Shown: piece by piece, positions 25,848 through 34,906 of the stretch
Numbering within the stretch: position 1 is the stretch's first letter
Layout: the number at the start of each line of letters is the position of its first letter
Origin: Ruegeria sp. HKCCD7303
GTDB taxonomy: Bacteria > Pseudomonadota > Alphaproteobacteria > Rhodobacterales > Rhodobacteraceae
NCBI RefSeq assembly: GCF_013111185.1
Contig: NZ_WVRE01000004.1
Location: forward strand, 1 to 64,000
Reading direction: 5' to 3'
DNA: 64,000 bases
The notes under the pieces: generated by a model
Seen by the model: the letters and a program-made list of their open reading frames with translations, nothing else
Told to the model about the DNA's origin: nothing
The model's database searches: none
Position numbers and translations under genes: made by a program

Positions 25848-26843
25848 TTAGGTGTGCTTGAACTGGACGACGTTCTCGGCAGTAATCGGCATAACCCCGG
25901 TTTCAACGCGCTCGGGTAGAGGATTGATGCCAGCCGCCTTCCAATCGGGCAAGACCTTCAGCGCGTCAGTGTTCTGCCAATGCATCATGTGGAAGGCGAG
26001 AAAGATCTCAAGATAGGATTTCTGAGCCACTGCGCCGTGAATTGTGCCGTCTTCGATATAGGGAAGCATATCATCATTTCGGTCCATCGCGACGATCTTG
26101 ATGTCCTTTCGTCCCGCCTCATTGACTGCAATTGCCGCGCCTTTGCCGCTGTCGCCGTCCGTGCCGCCAATGCCAACAATATCAGGGTTCGCCTGAATTG
26201 CCTGAAGGTAGGCTGTCGGCGCATAGGACGGGTCGGCCTTGTCGTTGACGACGTCGACGACCTCGATATCTGGGTATTTCTCGGCAAAGATTTGTTTGTA
26301 CCCTTCGACACGCTCCAATGTGGAAGGGGCAGGGAAAGTGCCGAGGATAACTTTGCCTTTACCGCCAATCGCTTGCGCCAGCATTTCGCCGCCGACTCGA
26401 CCTGCCTGAACGCCGTTAATACCAAGGAATGTGGACCGGGGACTGTCGGGAATATCGCCAATACAACATGTGACTGGAATGCCAGCCTCCACCGCACGTT
26501 CAACGCCGGGTGCCAGAGTGGCTGGATCACCCGGGAAGATAAGGATGCCTGCGGGACGTCTTGCGATCAGTTCATCCAATTGGCGTGCTTGTGCGGCCGT
26601 GTCGAAATCCAACGGGCCCGTGAATGTGGCCTTGATGCCCATCAGTTCCTCAAGGTCTTCCATCGCATTTCGATAGTCCACCCAGAAAGGCACCTGCGTG
26701 ACGATGGACAGGAACACATACTCCTTGCCGGCCGCTTGTGCCATGGCTTCTTTGGACAGCATGGGCAGTCCGAACGCTGCGGCCAATCCAGCGGTGGTGC
26801 CCGCTGTCAGCAGCCTGCGCCGATTCACATTCAATTCAGTCAT
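25848..26843 (-). CDS. Sugar ABC transporter substrate-binding protein (RbsB type)
   Basis: The 331-aa type I periplasmic binding protein (peripla_BP_4) starts with an export signal of Tat appearance (NRRRLLTAGTTAGLAAAFG, cleavage near MAQAAG). Body motifs include LDFDTAAQARQLDELIARRP, IGDIPDSPRSTFLGINGV, and IVGIGGTDGDSGKGAAIAV. It delivers a monosaccharide or related compound to the permease and ATPase encoded next to it. The likely Tat route suggests folding before export. Regulated with the operon from the palindrome at 29482. Confidence 0.85.
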   Translation of the reverse strand: MTELNVNRRRLLTAGTTAGLAAAFGLPMLSKEAMAQAAGKEYVFLSIVTQVPFWVDYRNAMEDLEELMGIKATFTGPLDFDTAAQARQLDELIARRPAGILIFPGDPATLAPGVERAVEAGIPVTCCIGDIPDSPRSTFLGINGVQAGRVGGEMLAQAIGGKGKVILGTFPAPSTLERVEGYKQIFAEKYPDIEVVDVVNDKADPSYAPTAYLQAIQANPDIVGIGGTDGDSGKGAAIAVNEAGRKDIKIVAMDRNDDMLPYIEDGTIHGAVAQKSYLEIFLAFHMMHWQNTDALKVLPDWKAAGINPLPERVETGVMPITAENVVQFKHT

Positions 26844-26899
26844 CGTAGTCTCCCTGTTTTGGATCTTTGGTTGTTGTTGAGATTTGGAAAGCTTCGGGC

Positions 26900-27892
26900 T
26901 CAGCCCCGTTTGCTTCGGATCAGCATGTCCAAGGCGACCGCTGTAACGAGTACACCGCCGATGACGATCATCTGCCAGTAGATCGATACGGCCAGCATCG
27001 TCATGGTGTTGTTGATCAACGCGACGAAAACGACGCCGAGGAAAGCACCAAGAATAGTACCTTCCCCGCCGCGTAGGGATGCGCCACCGATGACAGCCGC
27101 AGCCAGAACCTGAAGTTCGATACCGTTGCCTGCCGTGGGCGTACCGCTCATCAGGCGGGACGCCAGCAATACACCCGCCAAAGCAGCCAGAATACCGGTC
27201 AGTGCGTACAGGATGATACGCACGCGTGTTACATGTATGCCTGACAACATCGCGGCCTTTTCATTGGCGCCGATGAAATAGACCTGACGGAAAAAGCGTG
27301 TATGGCGGACGGCTAGGTCAAACAGGACGACCAGCAGAATGGTGAACAAGACGATTACCGGAAAACCGCCTACGTCGGCCTTCCCGATCCAGGCAAATGA
27401 TGCCGGCAGGCTTGAAACAGAAAAACCTTCGGTCAAGACAAGAGCGATGCCTCGCGCGATCGACATCGTGCCGAGGGTCGCGATAAGCGGATTGATCCCG
27501 AGTCCGGTCACCAGTAAACCGTTCACTACGCCGACAATTCCACCCAGCACTAATCCGCATACCACCGCAAGCGGAATTGGCATGCCAGTCAAAAGTAGCA
27601 TGGCCACGACGGTAGAAGACAAAGCCATAACCGATCCAACGGAAAGATCGAACCCGCCGGATGCAAGTAGTATCGCCATACCGATCACGATGATCGCGGT
27701 GGGGGCCATGCCCACGGCCACGGCTCGAAAGTTCGAGAAGCTGAGGAAATAGGGATTAACGTTGGACATCACGATGATGATGGCGGCGATCAGAACGATC
27801 AGCGTCAGTTCACGAATATCGACAAAAGCTTGTAAAACACGGCGCAGCAGCGGACGCTTCATGGGCAAGTTGGCTTGAGCGGTCATGGTCAC
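26900..27892 (-). CDS. Sugar ABC transporter permease (RbsC type)
   Basis: The 330-aa polytopic membrane protein has about 8-10 hydrophobic helices and the BPD_transp_2 signature regions ASGGFDLSVGSVMALSS and LAAAVIGGASLRGGEGTILG. It forms the channel of the importer with the ATPase whose stop overlaps its start by 4 bp. A cytosolic positively charged tail ends MLIRSKRG. Confidence 0.88.
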   Translation of the reverse strand: MTMTAQANLPMKRPLLRRVLQAFVDIRELTLIVLIAAIIIVMSNVNPYFLSFSNFRAVAVGMAPTAIIVIGMAILLASGGFDLSVGSVMALSSTVVAMLLLTGMPIPLAVVCGLVLGGIVGVVNGLLVTGLGINPLIATLGTMSIARGIALVLTEGFSVSSLPASFAWIGKADVGGFPVIVLFTILLVVLFDLAVRHTRFFRQVYFIGANEKAAMLSGIHVTRVRIILYALTGILAALAGVLLASRLMSGTPTAGNGIELQVLAAAVIGGASLRGGEGTILGAFLGVVFVALINNTMTMLAVSIYWQMIVIGGVLVTAVALDMLIRSKRG

Positions 27893-29454
27893 GTCGCGAC
27901 TCCTGATTGATTGGTTTGGGGTGCGTCCACAATTGGAACGGAATTTCCGGCGGCCATTTGAAGAAGCGTGGTTTCGGTTGCCTCAGCGGCTGCGATGTCT
28001 CCCATGAGGCGACCGTCGTGGACGACAAGGATGCGGGTTGAGAGAGAGACAAGTTCGGGAAAATCGGATGACACGACGAGGATGGCCATTCCCTCGGCTG
28101 CTCGACGCAAAAGCTCCGTGTGGATTTGGAATTTGGCTCCGACGTCGACCCCTTTTGTGGGCTCCTCGATGATCAGAAGAGCTGGCGCGCGTTTGAGCCA
28201 CTTGGCCAACATGATCTTTTGCTGATTGCCCCCTGACAGATCACCAACAAGTTCGTTAATCCCGCTGGTTTTGACACTGAAGGCGTCAATGGCTGCTTGG
28301 CTGGCTGCTTTGATCGAGCCCGAACGCATGAGCCCAGCAGACGAATGATCGGAAAGACTGGCCGCGATCAGGTTGTCGCTGAGTGATTGTTCCAGAAAGA
28401 GGCCTTCAGTCTTGCGTTCCTCGGGAACAAATCCGACCCCAGCACGCATCGCCTGCCGCAAGGACGCAAAGTTAACAGACTTGCCGTGAAGTCTGATCTC
28501 CCCGGTCTCGCCATGCATCAGCCCGACAATCGATCGAACGATCTCGCTGCGGCGAGCGCCCATCAACCCTGCCATCCCTACAATCTCTCCGGCTTTAATG
28601 GAGAAAGAAATATCTTCGAATTCACCTGGATGGGTTAGGTCTTGGACATGCAAAACCTCTTCGCCGTTAACCTTACCTGACCGCGTGACATCACCGGGGT
28701 GAGCGCCACCGATCATCTCGGCAACGACTTGTTCCTGAGAAGTTTCCGAAACCGGTAAAGTGCTGATGTGGTGCCCATCTCGCAAAACGGTAATGCGATC
28801 CGAGATCTGGAAAATCTCAGCCATATGGTGGCTGACATAGACGATGCCAATCCCTTTTTTTGTCAGGGACTTTAGGACATCGAATAGTGCGTCTACTTCG
28901 TCGGGTGCCAATGCCGACGTCGGTTCATCCAGCAAAAGGACGCGGGAATTCAACGACAACGCCTTGGCGATTTCAACAATCTGGCGGGAGCTGATCGGCA
29001 AGTTTTCCACGGGTGTTGAAACGTCGATATTCAGACCGAATTCCGCCAGCAACGCCTCCGCTCGACGGCGCAGTTCAGGCCAGTCAACTACACCAAACCG
29101 GGTGGGTACGCGGCCCGCGTAGATGTTTTCCGCAACAGAGAGCGCGCCAGCGAGGCTGAGCTCTTGGAAAACACAGCCGATGCCCAGGGATTGCGCATGC
29201 GACGGGCTTTCGACCCGCTGCTCCCTACCGTCGCACAGGATGCGCCCAGCAGAAGGTTGGTGAAGCCCATAAAACAGGCCGAGACAGGTGGATTTGCCAG
29301 CGCCGTTTTCCCCACAAAGCGCGTGAACTTCGCCGGGTCTCAATTCAAAGTCGACGCCATCCAAAACAATGTTCGTGCCGAAGCTTTTGCCAACCCGATC
29401 CAGCTGGATCAGTGGCTGTAGCCCCGGTGATTCAGGTTTCATTGCTGGCGTCAT
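27889..29454 (-). CDS. Sugar ABC transporter ATP-binding protein (RbsA/MglA type)
   Basis: The 521-aa protein has two fused nucleotide-binding domains. Domain 1 (about 10-240) has Walker A GENGAGKSTC and Walker B VLLLDEPTSAL. Domain 2 (about 255-500) has a degenerate Walker A (GLMGARRSE), the signature LSGGNQQK and Walker B LLIIEEPTKGVD. This asymmetry is normal for monosaccharide importers. It is the first gene of the leftward operon, and its promoter carries the palindrome at 29482-29499. Confidence 0.9.
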   Translation of the reverse strand: MTPAMKPESPGLQPLIQLDRVGKSFGTNIVLDGVDFELRPGEVHALCGENGAGKSTCLGLFYGLHQPSAGRILCDGREQRVESPSHAQSLGIGCVFQELSLAGALSVAENIYAGRVPTRFGVVDWPELRRRAEALLAEFGLNIDVSTPVENLPISSRQIVEIAKALSLNSRVLLLDEPTSALAPDEVDALFDVLKSLTKKGIGIVYVSHHMAEIFQISDRITVLRDGHHISTLPVSETSQEQVVAEMIGGAHPGDVTRSGKVNGEEVLHVQDLTHPGEFEDISFSIKAGEIVGMAGLMGARRSEIVRSIVGLMHGETGEIRLHGKSVNFASLRQAMRAGVGFVPEERKTEGLFLEQSLSDNLIAASLSDHSSAGLMRSGSIKAASQAAIDAFSVKTSGINELVGDLSGGNQQKIMLAKWLKRAPALLIIEEPTKGVDVGAKFQIHTELLRRAAEGMAILVVSSDFPELVSLSTRILVVHDGRLMGDIAAAEATETTLLQMAAGNSVPIVDAPQTNQSGVAT

Positions 29455-29481
29455 TCAAGCTTCCTCCCGCCTTTTGATTGG

Positions 29482-29499
29482 CATCTGATATCTCAGATG
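29482..29499. promoter_or_regulatory. Candidate GntR operator 1
   Basis: CATCTGA-TATC-TCAGATG is a perfect 7-bp inverted repeat with a 4-base spacer, 28 bp upstream of the ABC ATPase start. It has the same ATCTGA-N4-TCAGAT design as the site at 45193. Confidence 0.65.
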
Positions 29500-29530
29500 T
29501 CAACTGAAAAAGAAAAGACCGGGAGGTGCC

Positions 29531-29565
29531 CAAGAGAAAGGGGCGGCGCCGTTTTGGCCCGCCCC
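29531..29565 (-). terminator. Intrinsic terminator of the GntR gene
   Basis: On the minus strand a GC-rich stem (GGGGCGG paired with CCGCCCC, extended by GCC/GGC) with an A-rich loop is followed by TTTCTCTT. It begins 25 bp after the GntR stop and would keep its transcript from entering the transporter operon. Confidence 0.6.
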
Positions 29566-29589
29566 CGTCACAACAAAACTACGTTTTTG

Positions 29590-30261
29590 CTAGGATGCGG
29601 TCGCTCCTTCGAGGACGATGGCGGCGCTTTTGTAGGCTTGTCTGGTGCGGTCAATATGCGCAGTGAGAAGAGATTTGATTTTGGCCATGTCGCCTTCGCG
29701 AACGGCAATAGCGATTTTCGAATGCTCATCGAAGGAAAGCTCAGTATGCAGTGGCAGCTTCGCCAAATGGGTCCGCAATGCGGCAATCTTACCGATGTAG
29801 CGTGTATAGCTGGCCGTCAGATAATCGTTACCGGCATGTTCAAAAATCAACTGATGAAATGTGGTATCCAGTGAAAGGTAGCCCTTTTCATTGCCTCGCC
29901 CGCGTTCTTTCTCCATGTCCTTCACGACACGCTGCATGTCGTCGGCAAGACCTTCCGGGCTCCGCAACAACGCAAGTTCAAAGGCGGCAGTTTCGATAGC
30001 CTGTCTGAAATCGCAGATCTGAGTCACTTCCGGCTCAGACAGCGAAAAAACGCGTGCGCCTTTTTGAGGCTCGATACTGACCAACCCTTCGTCACGTAAT
30101 TGAGCGAGTGCTTCGCGGACTGGCGATTTCGATACGCCCAGCTCTTCGGAGATTTTTCGCTCCGACAAAACCTGACCCATTTTCAGGGAGCCATCGATAA
30201 TACTATTCCGCAAATGTTCCAGTGCGAGTTCACGCAAAGACTTGGGTCTCTCAAGCGCCAT
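29590..30261 (-). CDS. GntR-family regulator, FadR/FCD subfamily, copy 1
   Basis: The 223-aa protein has an N-terminal winged helix (LSERKISEELGVSKSPVREALAQLRDEGLV) and an all-helical FCD ligand domain. Metal-ligand-like residues are seen in DTTFHQLIFEHAGN and DEHSKIAIAVREGD. FCD regulators sense organic acids or sugar acids. It is placed between the two divergent transporter operons and flanked by inverted repeats (29482, 30300). The DNA-reading helix SKSPVREAL is almost the same as SKTPIREAL in the second GntR at 45268, so both may bind one operator type. Confidence 0.85.
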   Translation of the reverse strand: MALERPKSLRELALEHLRNSIIDGSLKMGQVLSERKISEELGVSKSPVREALAQLRDEGLVSIEPQKGARVFSLSEPEVTQICDFRQAIETAAFELALLRSPEGLADDMQRVVKDMEKERGRGNEKGYLSLDTTFHQLIFEHAGNDYLTASYTRYIGKIAALRTHLAKLPLHTELSFDEHSKIAIAVREGDMAKIKSLLTAHIDRTRQAYKSAAIVLEGATAS

Positions 30262-30299
30262 CTGAGGATATCTCCAAAAAAAGGTGTTGCCAGATGCAA

Positions 30300-30343
30300 G
30301 ATATCTGATACACCAGATTAGGCAAGCTGGTATATCAGATATC
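30300..30343. promoter_or_regulatory. Candidate double GntR operator 2
   Basis: GATATCTGATACACCAG (30300-30316) and CTGGTATATCAGATATC (30327-30343) are 17-bp inverted copies with one mismatch and a 10-bp spacer. Each half also contains a smaller dyad (ATCTG...CAGAT; CTG...CAG). The site lies between the GntR gene and the lactonase gene, so it can control both. Confidence 0.7.
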
Positions 30344-30368
30344 AGAATGTACTTGGGAGATCAAAAAA

Positions 30369-31238
30369 GTGCGCGCAGAGTTGGTCGTCGATTGTAAGAA
30401 CCAGCACGGGGAAGGGATTTTCTGGAATCCCGCCGATGACCTTATCTGGTGGACCGATATCGAGGGCTGCGCGCTTTGGTCATTTGATCCTGCAACGTCA
30501 GAATCCGCATCTCATGAGATGCCAGAGCGTGTGTGTTGCTTTGCACCGCGTGCGTCTGGCGGACTGATCGTTGCTTATGCGGACCGAGTTGTCTTGCTGG
30601 ATTCGCCCCAGGGCGAGGAAACCCTCGTGACGCGATTCGAGCCGAACAATCCGGAGACACGGCTGAACGATGGGCGAACCGATCGCCAGGGGCGATTGAT
30701 TGTTGGAGGCATGAACGAAGTTTCTGGCAAGGCCGATTCGTCGGTCATCTGCGTCGATAAGGATTTGAGTGTACAGACGATCATCGAAGGAGTGTCTTGC
30801 GCCAATTCGACTTGCTTTACGTCCGACGGTACCACGATGTTCTTTGCTGATACCCCCGCTCGGGAAGTCGTCGCATTTGATTACGACACCCGCAGTGGAA
30901 CCGTTTCGAACCGTCGGCAGCATGCTTCTTTCTATGATGAGCCTGGCTTGCCTGATGGGTCCTGTGTCGATGTCGAAGGGGGCGTTTGGAACGCCGAATG
31001 GGAAGGCCATCGCGTTGTTCGCGTCGCACCTGACGGCACGATAGACCGCGTGATCGAGGTGCCGGTCTGGAAGCCCACCTGTTGCGCTTTCGGTGGCCCT
31101 GATCTCGACGCGCTGTTCATCACGACCTCAAGGCTGATGAGTGACGAAGCAGCTTTAACAAAAGAACCGGAATCCGGCGGCCTCTTTGCTGTGAAACCCG
31201 GCGTTCGTGGCGTGATCGACGCGCCATTCAAAGGATAA
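30369..31238 (+). CDS. SMP-30/gluconolactonase-family lactonase
   Basis: The 289-aa six-bladed propeller lactonase starts at GTG. GEGIFWNPADDLIWWTDI at the N-terminus carries the metal-binding Glu, RLNDGRTDRQGRLIVGGMNE the central Asn/Asp region, and PDGSCVDVEGGVWNAEWEG the late Asp. The family hydrolyses aldonolactones with a divalent metal, so it should open the lactone made by a sugar dehydrogenase in this locus. It is the first gene of the long rightward operon, behind the double operator. The sugar is unknown. Confidence 0.8.
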   Translation: MRAELVVDCKNQHGEGIFWNPADDLIWWTDIEGCALWSFDPATSESASHEMPERVCCFAPRASGGLIVAYADRVVLLDSPQGEETLVTRFEPNNPETRLNDGRTDRQGRLIVGGMNEVSGKADSSVICVDKDLSVQTIIEGVSCANSTCFTSDGTTMFFADTPAREVVAFDYDTRSGTVSNRRQHASFYDEPGLPDGSCVDVEGGVWNAEWEGHRVVRVAPDGTIDRVIEVPVWKPTCCAFGGPDLDALFITTSRLMSDEAALTKEPESGGLFAVKPGVRGVIDAPFKG

Positions 31239-31264
31239 CCAACGAAATTCTGGAGGAGAAAACT

Positions 31265-32299
31265 ATGTTGAAAACGCTAATGAGCACTACGCTTACCGCG
31301 GGGTTCGCCACGTTGGCAACGGTCGCTCTGGCCGAAAACTATCCAGCGCCGGTTCCGCTTGAGGACGGGGCACAAGCGCCAATCGACGCGATAGAACCCA
31401 AAAACGAAACGTTCCGGATCGCGTATATGCCGCCGGCTACGGAGTTCAACTACTACATTGCCATTGGTGAAGGTATCAAAGCGGTTGCCGCTGAGGCCGG
31501 GGTGGAAGTCTTCATGCTTGCTCCCCAGTCCGGTGCGGACATCAACGGCCAAATGGGAATGATCCAGGATGTGCTGACGCAGGATGTGGATGCAATCATC
31601 TTTGGTACCCACGATGAATTTGCTGCCGCACCACTGCTGAAGCAAGCCGTCGACAAGGGCATGGCAGTTTTGATGATCAACTCGGACATCCCGAACTTCC
31701 CGACACCAATTCATGGCGTTGTCGGGTACTCCCAGCGCAACGGCACACATGCTATCGCTGATTGGGCCATTGAAACTTATGGCGATCAACCGTTGAAGGT
31801 CGGCATTATCGAAGGGCAGCCTGGCTATCACTCGACCGAACGTGTGGGCGGCTTCCTCGACGGTATCGAGGGCAACGAAAACTTCGACGTTGTGGTGTCT
31901 ATTGACGGTAAATGGAACGTTGAGGGCGGCAACACTGCTGGTATGGACATCCTACAGTCGAACCCCGATCTCGACATGATCTTCGCGGCGAACGACTACA
32001 TGATCATTGGGGCATCCTTTGCTGCGAAAGCACTCGGCCGCAATGATATCGTTCTTTTGGGTAATGATGGAGACACGTCTGGCCTTGAAGAGATTGCGGC
32101 TGGCAACATCACGGCAACCGTCAACACCTCACCGTTCTTAATGGGTAAAGCGGCTATGCACGCAACCATTGATGCGCTCAACGGGTCCTATCCCGGCGGC
32201 TGGATCGAAACGCCCACATCAATTGAAGACAAAGACGGTGCGATCAGCGTGCTGCAAGAGCCAGAAAAGCTCTTCCCGCAGCCGTCCAAAGAGTACTGA
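31265..32299 (+). CDS. Sugar ABC transporter substrate-binding protein 2
   Basis: The 344-aa periplasmic binding protein (peripla_BP_4) has a Sec-type signal peptide (about 1-23, ending VALAEN). The body has FRIAYMPPATEFNYYIAIGE, IFGTHDEFAAAPLLKQAVDK, and MIFAANDYMIIGASFAAKALG. Strong GGAGG precedes the start. It differs markedly from the binding protein at 25848, so the locus imports two ligands or forms of a ligand. It is followed by a GC-rich hairpin before the ATPase gene. Confidence 0.85.
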   Translation: MLKTLMSTTLTAGFATLATVALAENYPAPVPLEDGAQAPIDAIEPKNETFRIAYMPPATEFNYYIAIGEGIKAVAAEAGVEVFMLAPQSGADINGQMGMIQDVLTQDVDAIIFGTHDEFAAAPLLKQAVDKGMAVLMINSDIPNFPTPIHGVVGYSQRNGTHAIADWAIETYGDQPLKVGIIEGQPGYHSTERVGGFLDGIEGNENFDVVVSIDGKWNVEGGNTAGMDILQSNPDLDMIFAANDYMIIGASFAAKALGRNDIVLLGNDGDTSGLEEIAAGNITATVNTSPFLMGKAAMHATIDALNGSYPGGWIETPTSIEDKDGAISVLQEPEKLFPQPSKEY

Positions 32300-32314
32300 A
32301 CTTTCTCCCCGCTT

Positions 32315-32342
32315 CCCGGTGGCGCGTCCGCGTGCTGCCGGG
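32315..32342 (+). promoter_or_regulatory. Intercistronic hairpin after solute-binding gene 2
   Basis: CCCGG (32315-32319) pairs with CCGGG (32338-32342), with a further partial GCGCG/CGCGT stem inside. It lies in the 84-bp gap between binding-protein and ATPase genes and has no T-tract, which suits mRNA stabilisation or partial attenuation. Confidence 0.45.
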
Positions 32343-32383
32343 TCGCAATTCAACCGAGTTCCCCTTTTGTCGAGGCAATCGCA

Positions 32384-33907
32384 ATGACACCCGCAACGCC
32401 ACTTTGGGAATTTGTCGATATCACCAAGGCCTATCCTGGTGTATTGGCGAATGACAAAGTCTGCATCCGGCTTATGCCCGGTTCCATTCATGGGCTGCTG
32501 GGTGAAAACGGCTGTGGCAAATCGACCATGATCAAGACACTTTCCGGCGTGCAGCAACCCGATAGCGGTCAAATCCTGCACAATGGCAAGCCGGTCACGA
32601 TCAGCGATCCGCAGGCGGCACGTGAGCTGGGCGTCGCAACAGTTTTTCAGGAATTCTCGATCGTGCCCACCTTGTCGGTTGGCGAAAACATCTTCCTTGG
32701 CAATATGCCTCGGTCTCGTTTTGGTGTGATCGACTGGGCCAAGGTTCACAACGAAGCCGCGCGCGTTTTAGCTGAAATGAATGTCGATGTTTCTCCCGAA
32801 ACCATAACCGGATCGCTATCGGTCGGCGAGCAACAACTGGTCGAGATCGCGAAAGCGGTCGCTATGGACGCCCGCATGATCATCTTGGATGAGCCGACGG
32901 CGGCATTGGGTGAAGATGAAATCGAGCGCTTGCACCAGCTATTGCGCAATATGCGTGAGCGCGGCACCGCTATTCTCTATGTGTCGCACAGGCTAGATGA
33001 GGTTGAACGGATCGTTGATGAAGTTACGATCCTGCGCAACGGTTGTGTTGTGCGTGCAAGTGGCGAGACCAAGATCAACGTCTCTGAGATTGTCAGCGCA
33101 ATGGTCGGTGAGGACATTGGTGAGCATTATCCTAAGGAGCAGAACGCGACCAAGGATATTGTGCTAGAGGCGGCGGGTCTGGCCACCAATTCGGGTGTGA
33201 AAGATGTATCGTTTTCGTTGCACCGGGGTGAAGTTCTGGGCTTGGGCGGCGTATTGGGCAGTGGCCGCACAGAAATCGCTCGCGCTCTGTTCGGGACAGA
33301 CGAGCTGACGGGCGGACAGATAACACTTAACGGCAAGCCGGTTCGCTTCCGCCGCGAAATCGATGCGATCCGTGCTGGATTGGCCCTTGTTCCTGAGAAC
33401 CGTAAGTTTGACGGGTTGTTCTTCAATTTCCGCGCAAGCGGGAACGTAACCGCAGCCTCCCTCGGCGGGCTTAGTCGGTTCGGCGTGTTGAATCTCAAGG
33501 CGGAAGAGCAAGCCACCCATGACCTGATCCGCGATTTGGAAATCTCGACCCAGGCCGAGGAAAAGACGGTCAACTTCTTGTCTGGTGGTAATCAGCAGAA
33601 GATCGTGATTGCACGCTGGCTGTTTTCAGCCTCGGACATCCTGATCCTTGATGAGCCAACGCAGGGGATCGATATCGGCGCTAAGATCGCTGTTTACAAG
33701 CTGATTAACAGGCTCACGCGGGAGGGGAAATCGATCATTCTGATCAGTTCAGACCACGATGAGTTGCTTGCCATGAGCGATCGGATTGCCGTCGTGCAGC
33801 ACGGAACGATAATGCGCACGGTCGATGCATCCGACCTTACGCATGACGACCTTGTGCGCGCGTCCGCCGACACTCCTCAATCCAAGCCTAAGGAGGCTTT
33901 CGCATGA
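32384..33907 (+). CDS. Sugar ABC transporter ATP-binding protein 2
   Basis: The 507-aa tandem nucleotide-binding protein has first-domain Walker A GENGCGKSTM and Walker B MIILDEPTAAL. The second domain has a degenerate P-loop (GVLGSGRTE), signature LSGGNQQK and Walker B ILILDEPTQGID. It energises sugar import with the permease that overlaps its stop by 4 bp. Its nearest local relative is the ATPase at 27889, but the sequences differ widely, arguing against recent duplication. Confidence 0.9.
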   Translation: MTPATPLWEFVDITKAYPGVLANDKVCIRLMPGSIHGLLGENGCGKSTMIKTLSGVQQPDSGQILHNGKPVTISDPQAARELGVATVFQEFSIVPTLSVGENIFLGNMPRSRFGVIDWAKVHNEAARVLAEMNVDVSPETITGSLSVGEQQLVEIAKAVAMDARMIILDEPTAALGEDEIERLHQLLRNMRERGTAILYVSHRLDEVERIVDEVTILRNGCVVRASGETKINVSEIVSAMVGEDIGEHYPKEQNATKDIVLEAAGLATNSGVKDVSFSLHRGEVLGLGGVLGSGRTEIARALFGTDELTGGQITLNGKPVRFRREIDAIRAGLALVPENRKFDGLFFNFRASGNVTAASLGGLSRFGVLNLKAEEQATHDLIRDLEISTQAEEKTVNFLSGGNQQKIVIARWLFSASDILILDEPTQGIDIGAKIAVYKLINRLTREGKSIILISSDHDELLAMSDRIAVVQHGTIMRTVDASDLTHDDLVRASADTPQSKPKEAFA

Positions 33908-34905
33908 AGCGGATCTTTGACACCCAGTTGATCGGACCATTTGCAGCAATGGTGATCGTCGCACTGATCGTGGCACTTACGACCGAACGCTTCCTGAACC
34001 CGGGTAACCTTTCAAACCTGTCCCTACAGGTGAGCATCGTGGCCTTGATCGCAATCGGGTCTACTATCGTGATCTTCGCTGCGGGCATCGATCTGAGTTC
34101 CGGGTCTATGGTGGCTTTGCTGACCATGATCCTTGCGCAAATGTTGAAATTTGTTGGCATTCCACTGGTTCTGGCATTGCCACTCATTCTCCTCATGGGC
34201 GGATTGCTTGGTCTATTCATTGGGCTGATAACAGCCTATGGGCGTATCCCATCTTTCATCACAACATTGGCGGCGTTGATTGCCTTCAGGGGCCTTGCCC
34301 TGACCTTCAACAATGGGTCTCCGATCTTCTCGCTGGATCCGGCGCTGGAGCCAATCTTTTACGGCAAGCTGTTCGGCGTTCCGATGCCTTTCTTCTACCT
34401 CGTGTTCTTCTACGTCCTTGCCGCGTTCACTATGAACTTCACGAAACTCGGCCGCGAGATCTATGCCGTGGGTGGTAACCCATCCGCTGCCGTTCTGACG
34501 GGTATCAACGTACGTAAAGTTCAGACGACGACATTTGTCATCGCGGGTTTTATGACTGCGGTTGGTGCGATCCTGATGTCAGCGCGCCTCAACTCTGGTT
34601 CGCCCAACTATGGCCAGACGCTGGAACTGCAGGCCATTGCCGCTGCTGTTGTTGGCGGAGCCAGCCTTGCAGGCGGCCGCGGCAACATCCTCGCCACGCT
34701 GATGGGGGCGATGACAATCGTTATCGTCCAGAATGGTTTGAACCTAAACGCTGCGCCATCTTCGGTTCAGAACATCGTGTTGGGCCTGATCATTCTGTTG
34801 GCCGTTGGCATAGACATGTGGCGCGCGGAAATTTCGGGCTTGATGGGTCGAATGTTCGGCCGCCCTTCATCACAGCAGTCATCTAACGTTAAGAAGGAGG
34901 CCTGA
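33904..34905 (+). CDS. Sugar ABC transporter permease 2
   Basis: The 333-aa membrane protein has about 8-10 transmembrane helices. The family motifs FAAGIDLSSGSMVALLT and IAAAVVGGASLAGGRGNILA are present. It ends with a charged tail. One base separates its stop from the start of the SDR gene, indicating one transcript with the catabolic genes. Confidence 0.88.
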   Translation: MKRIFDTQLIGPFAAMVIVALIVALTTERFLNPGNLSNLSLQVSIVALIAIGSTIVIFAAGIDLSSGSMVALLTMILAQMLKFVGIPLVLALPLILLMGGLLGLFIGLITAYGRIPSFITTLAALIAFRGLALTFNNGSPIFSLDPALEPIFYGKLFGVPMPFFYLVFFYVLAAFTMNFTKLGREIYAVGGNPSAAVLTGINVRKVQTTTFVIAGFMTAVGAILMSARLNSGSPNYGQTLELQAIAAAVVGGASLAGGRGNILATLMGAMTIVIVQNGLNLNAAPSSVQNIVLGLIILLAVGIDMWRAEISGLMGRMFGRPSSQQSSNVKKEA

Positions 34906-34906
34906 G

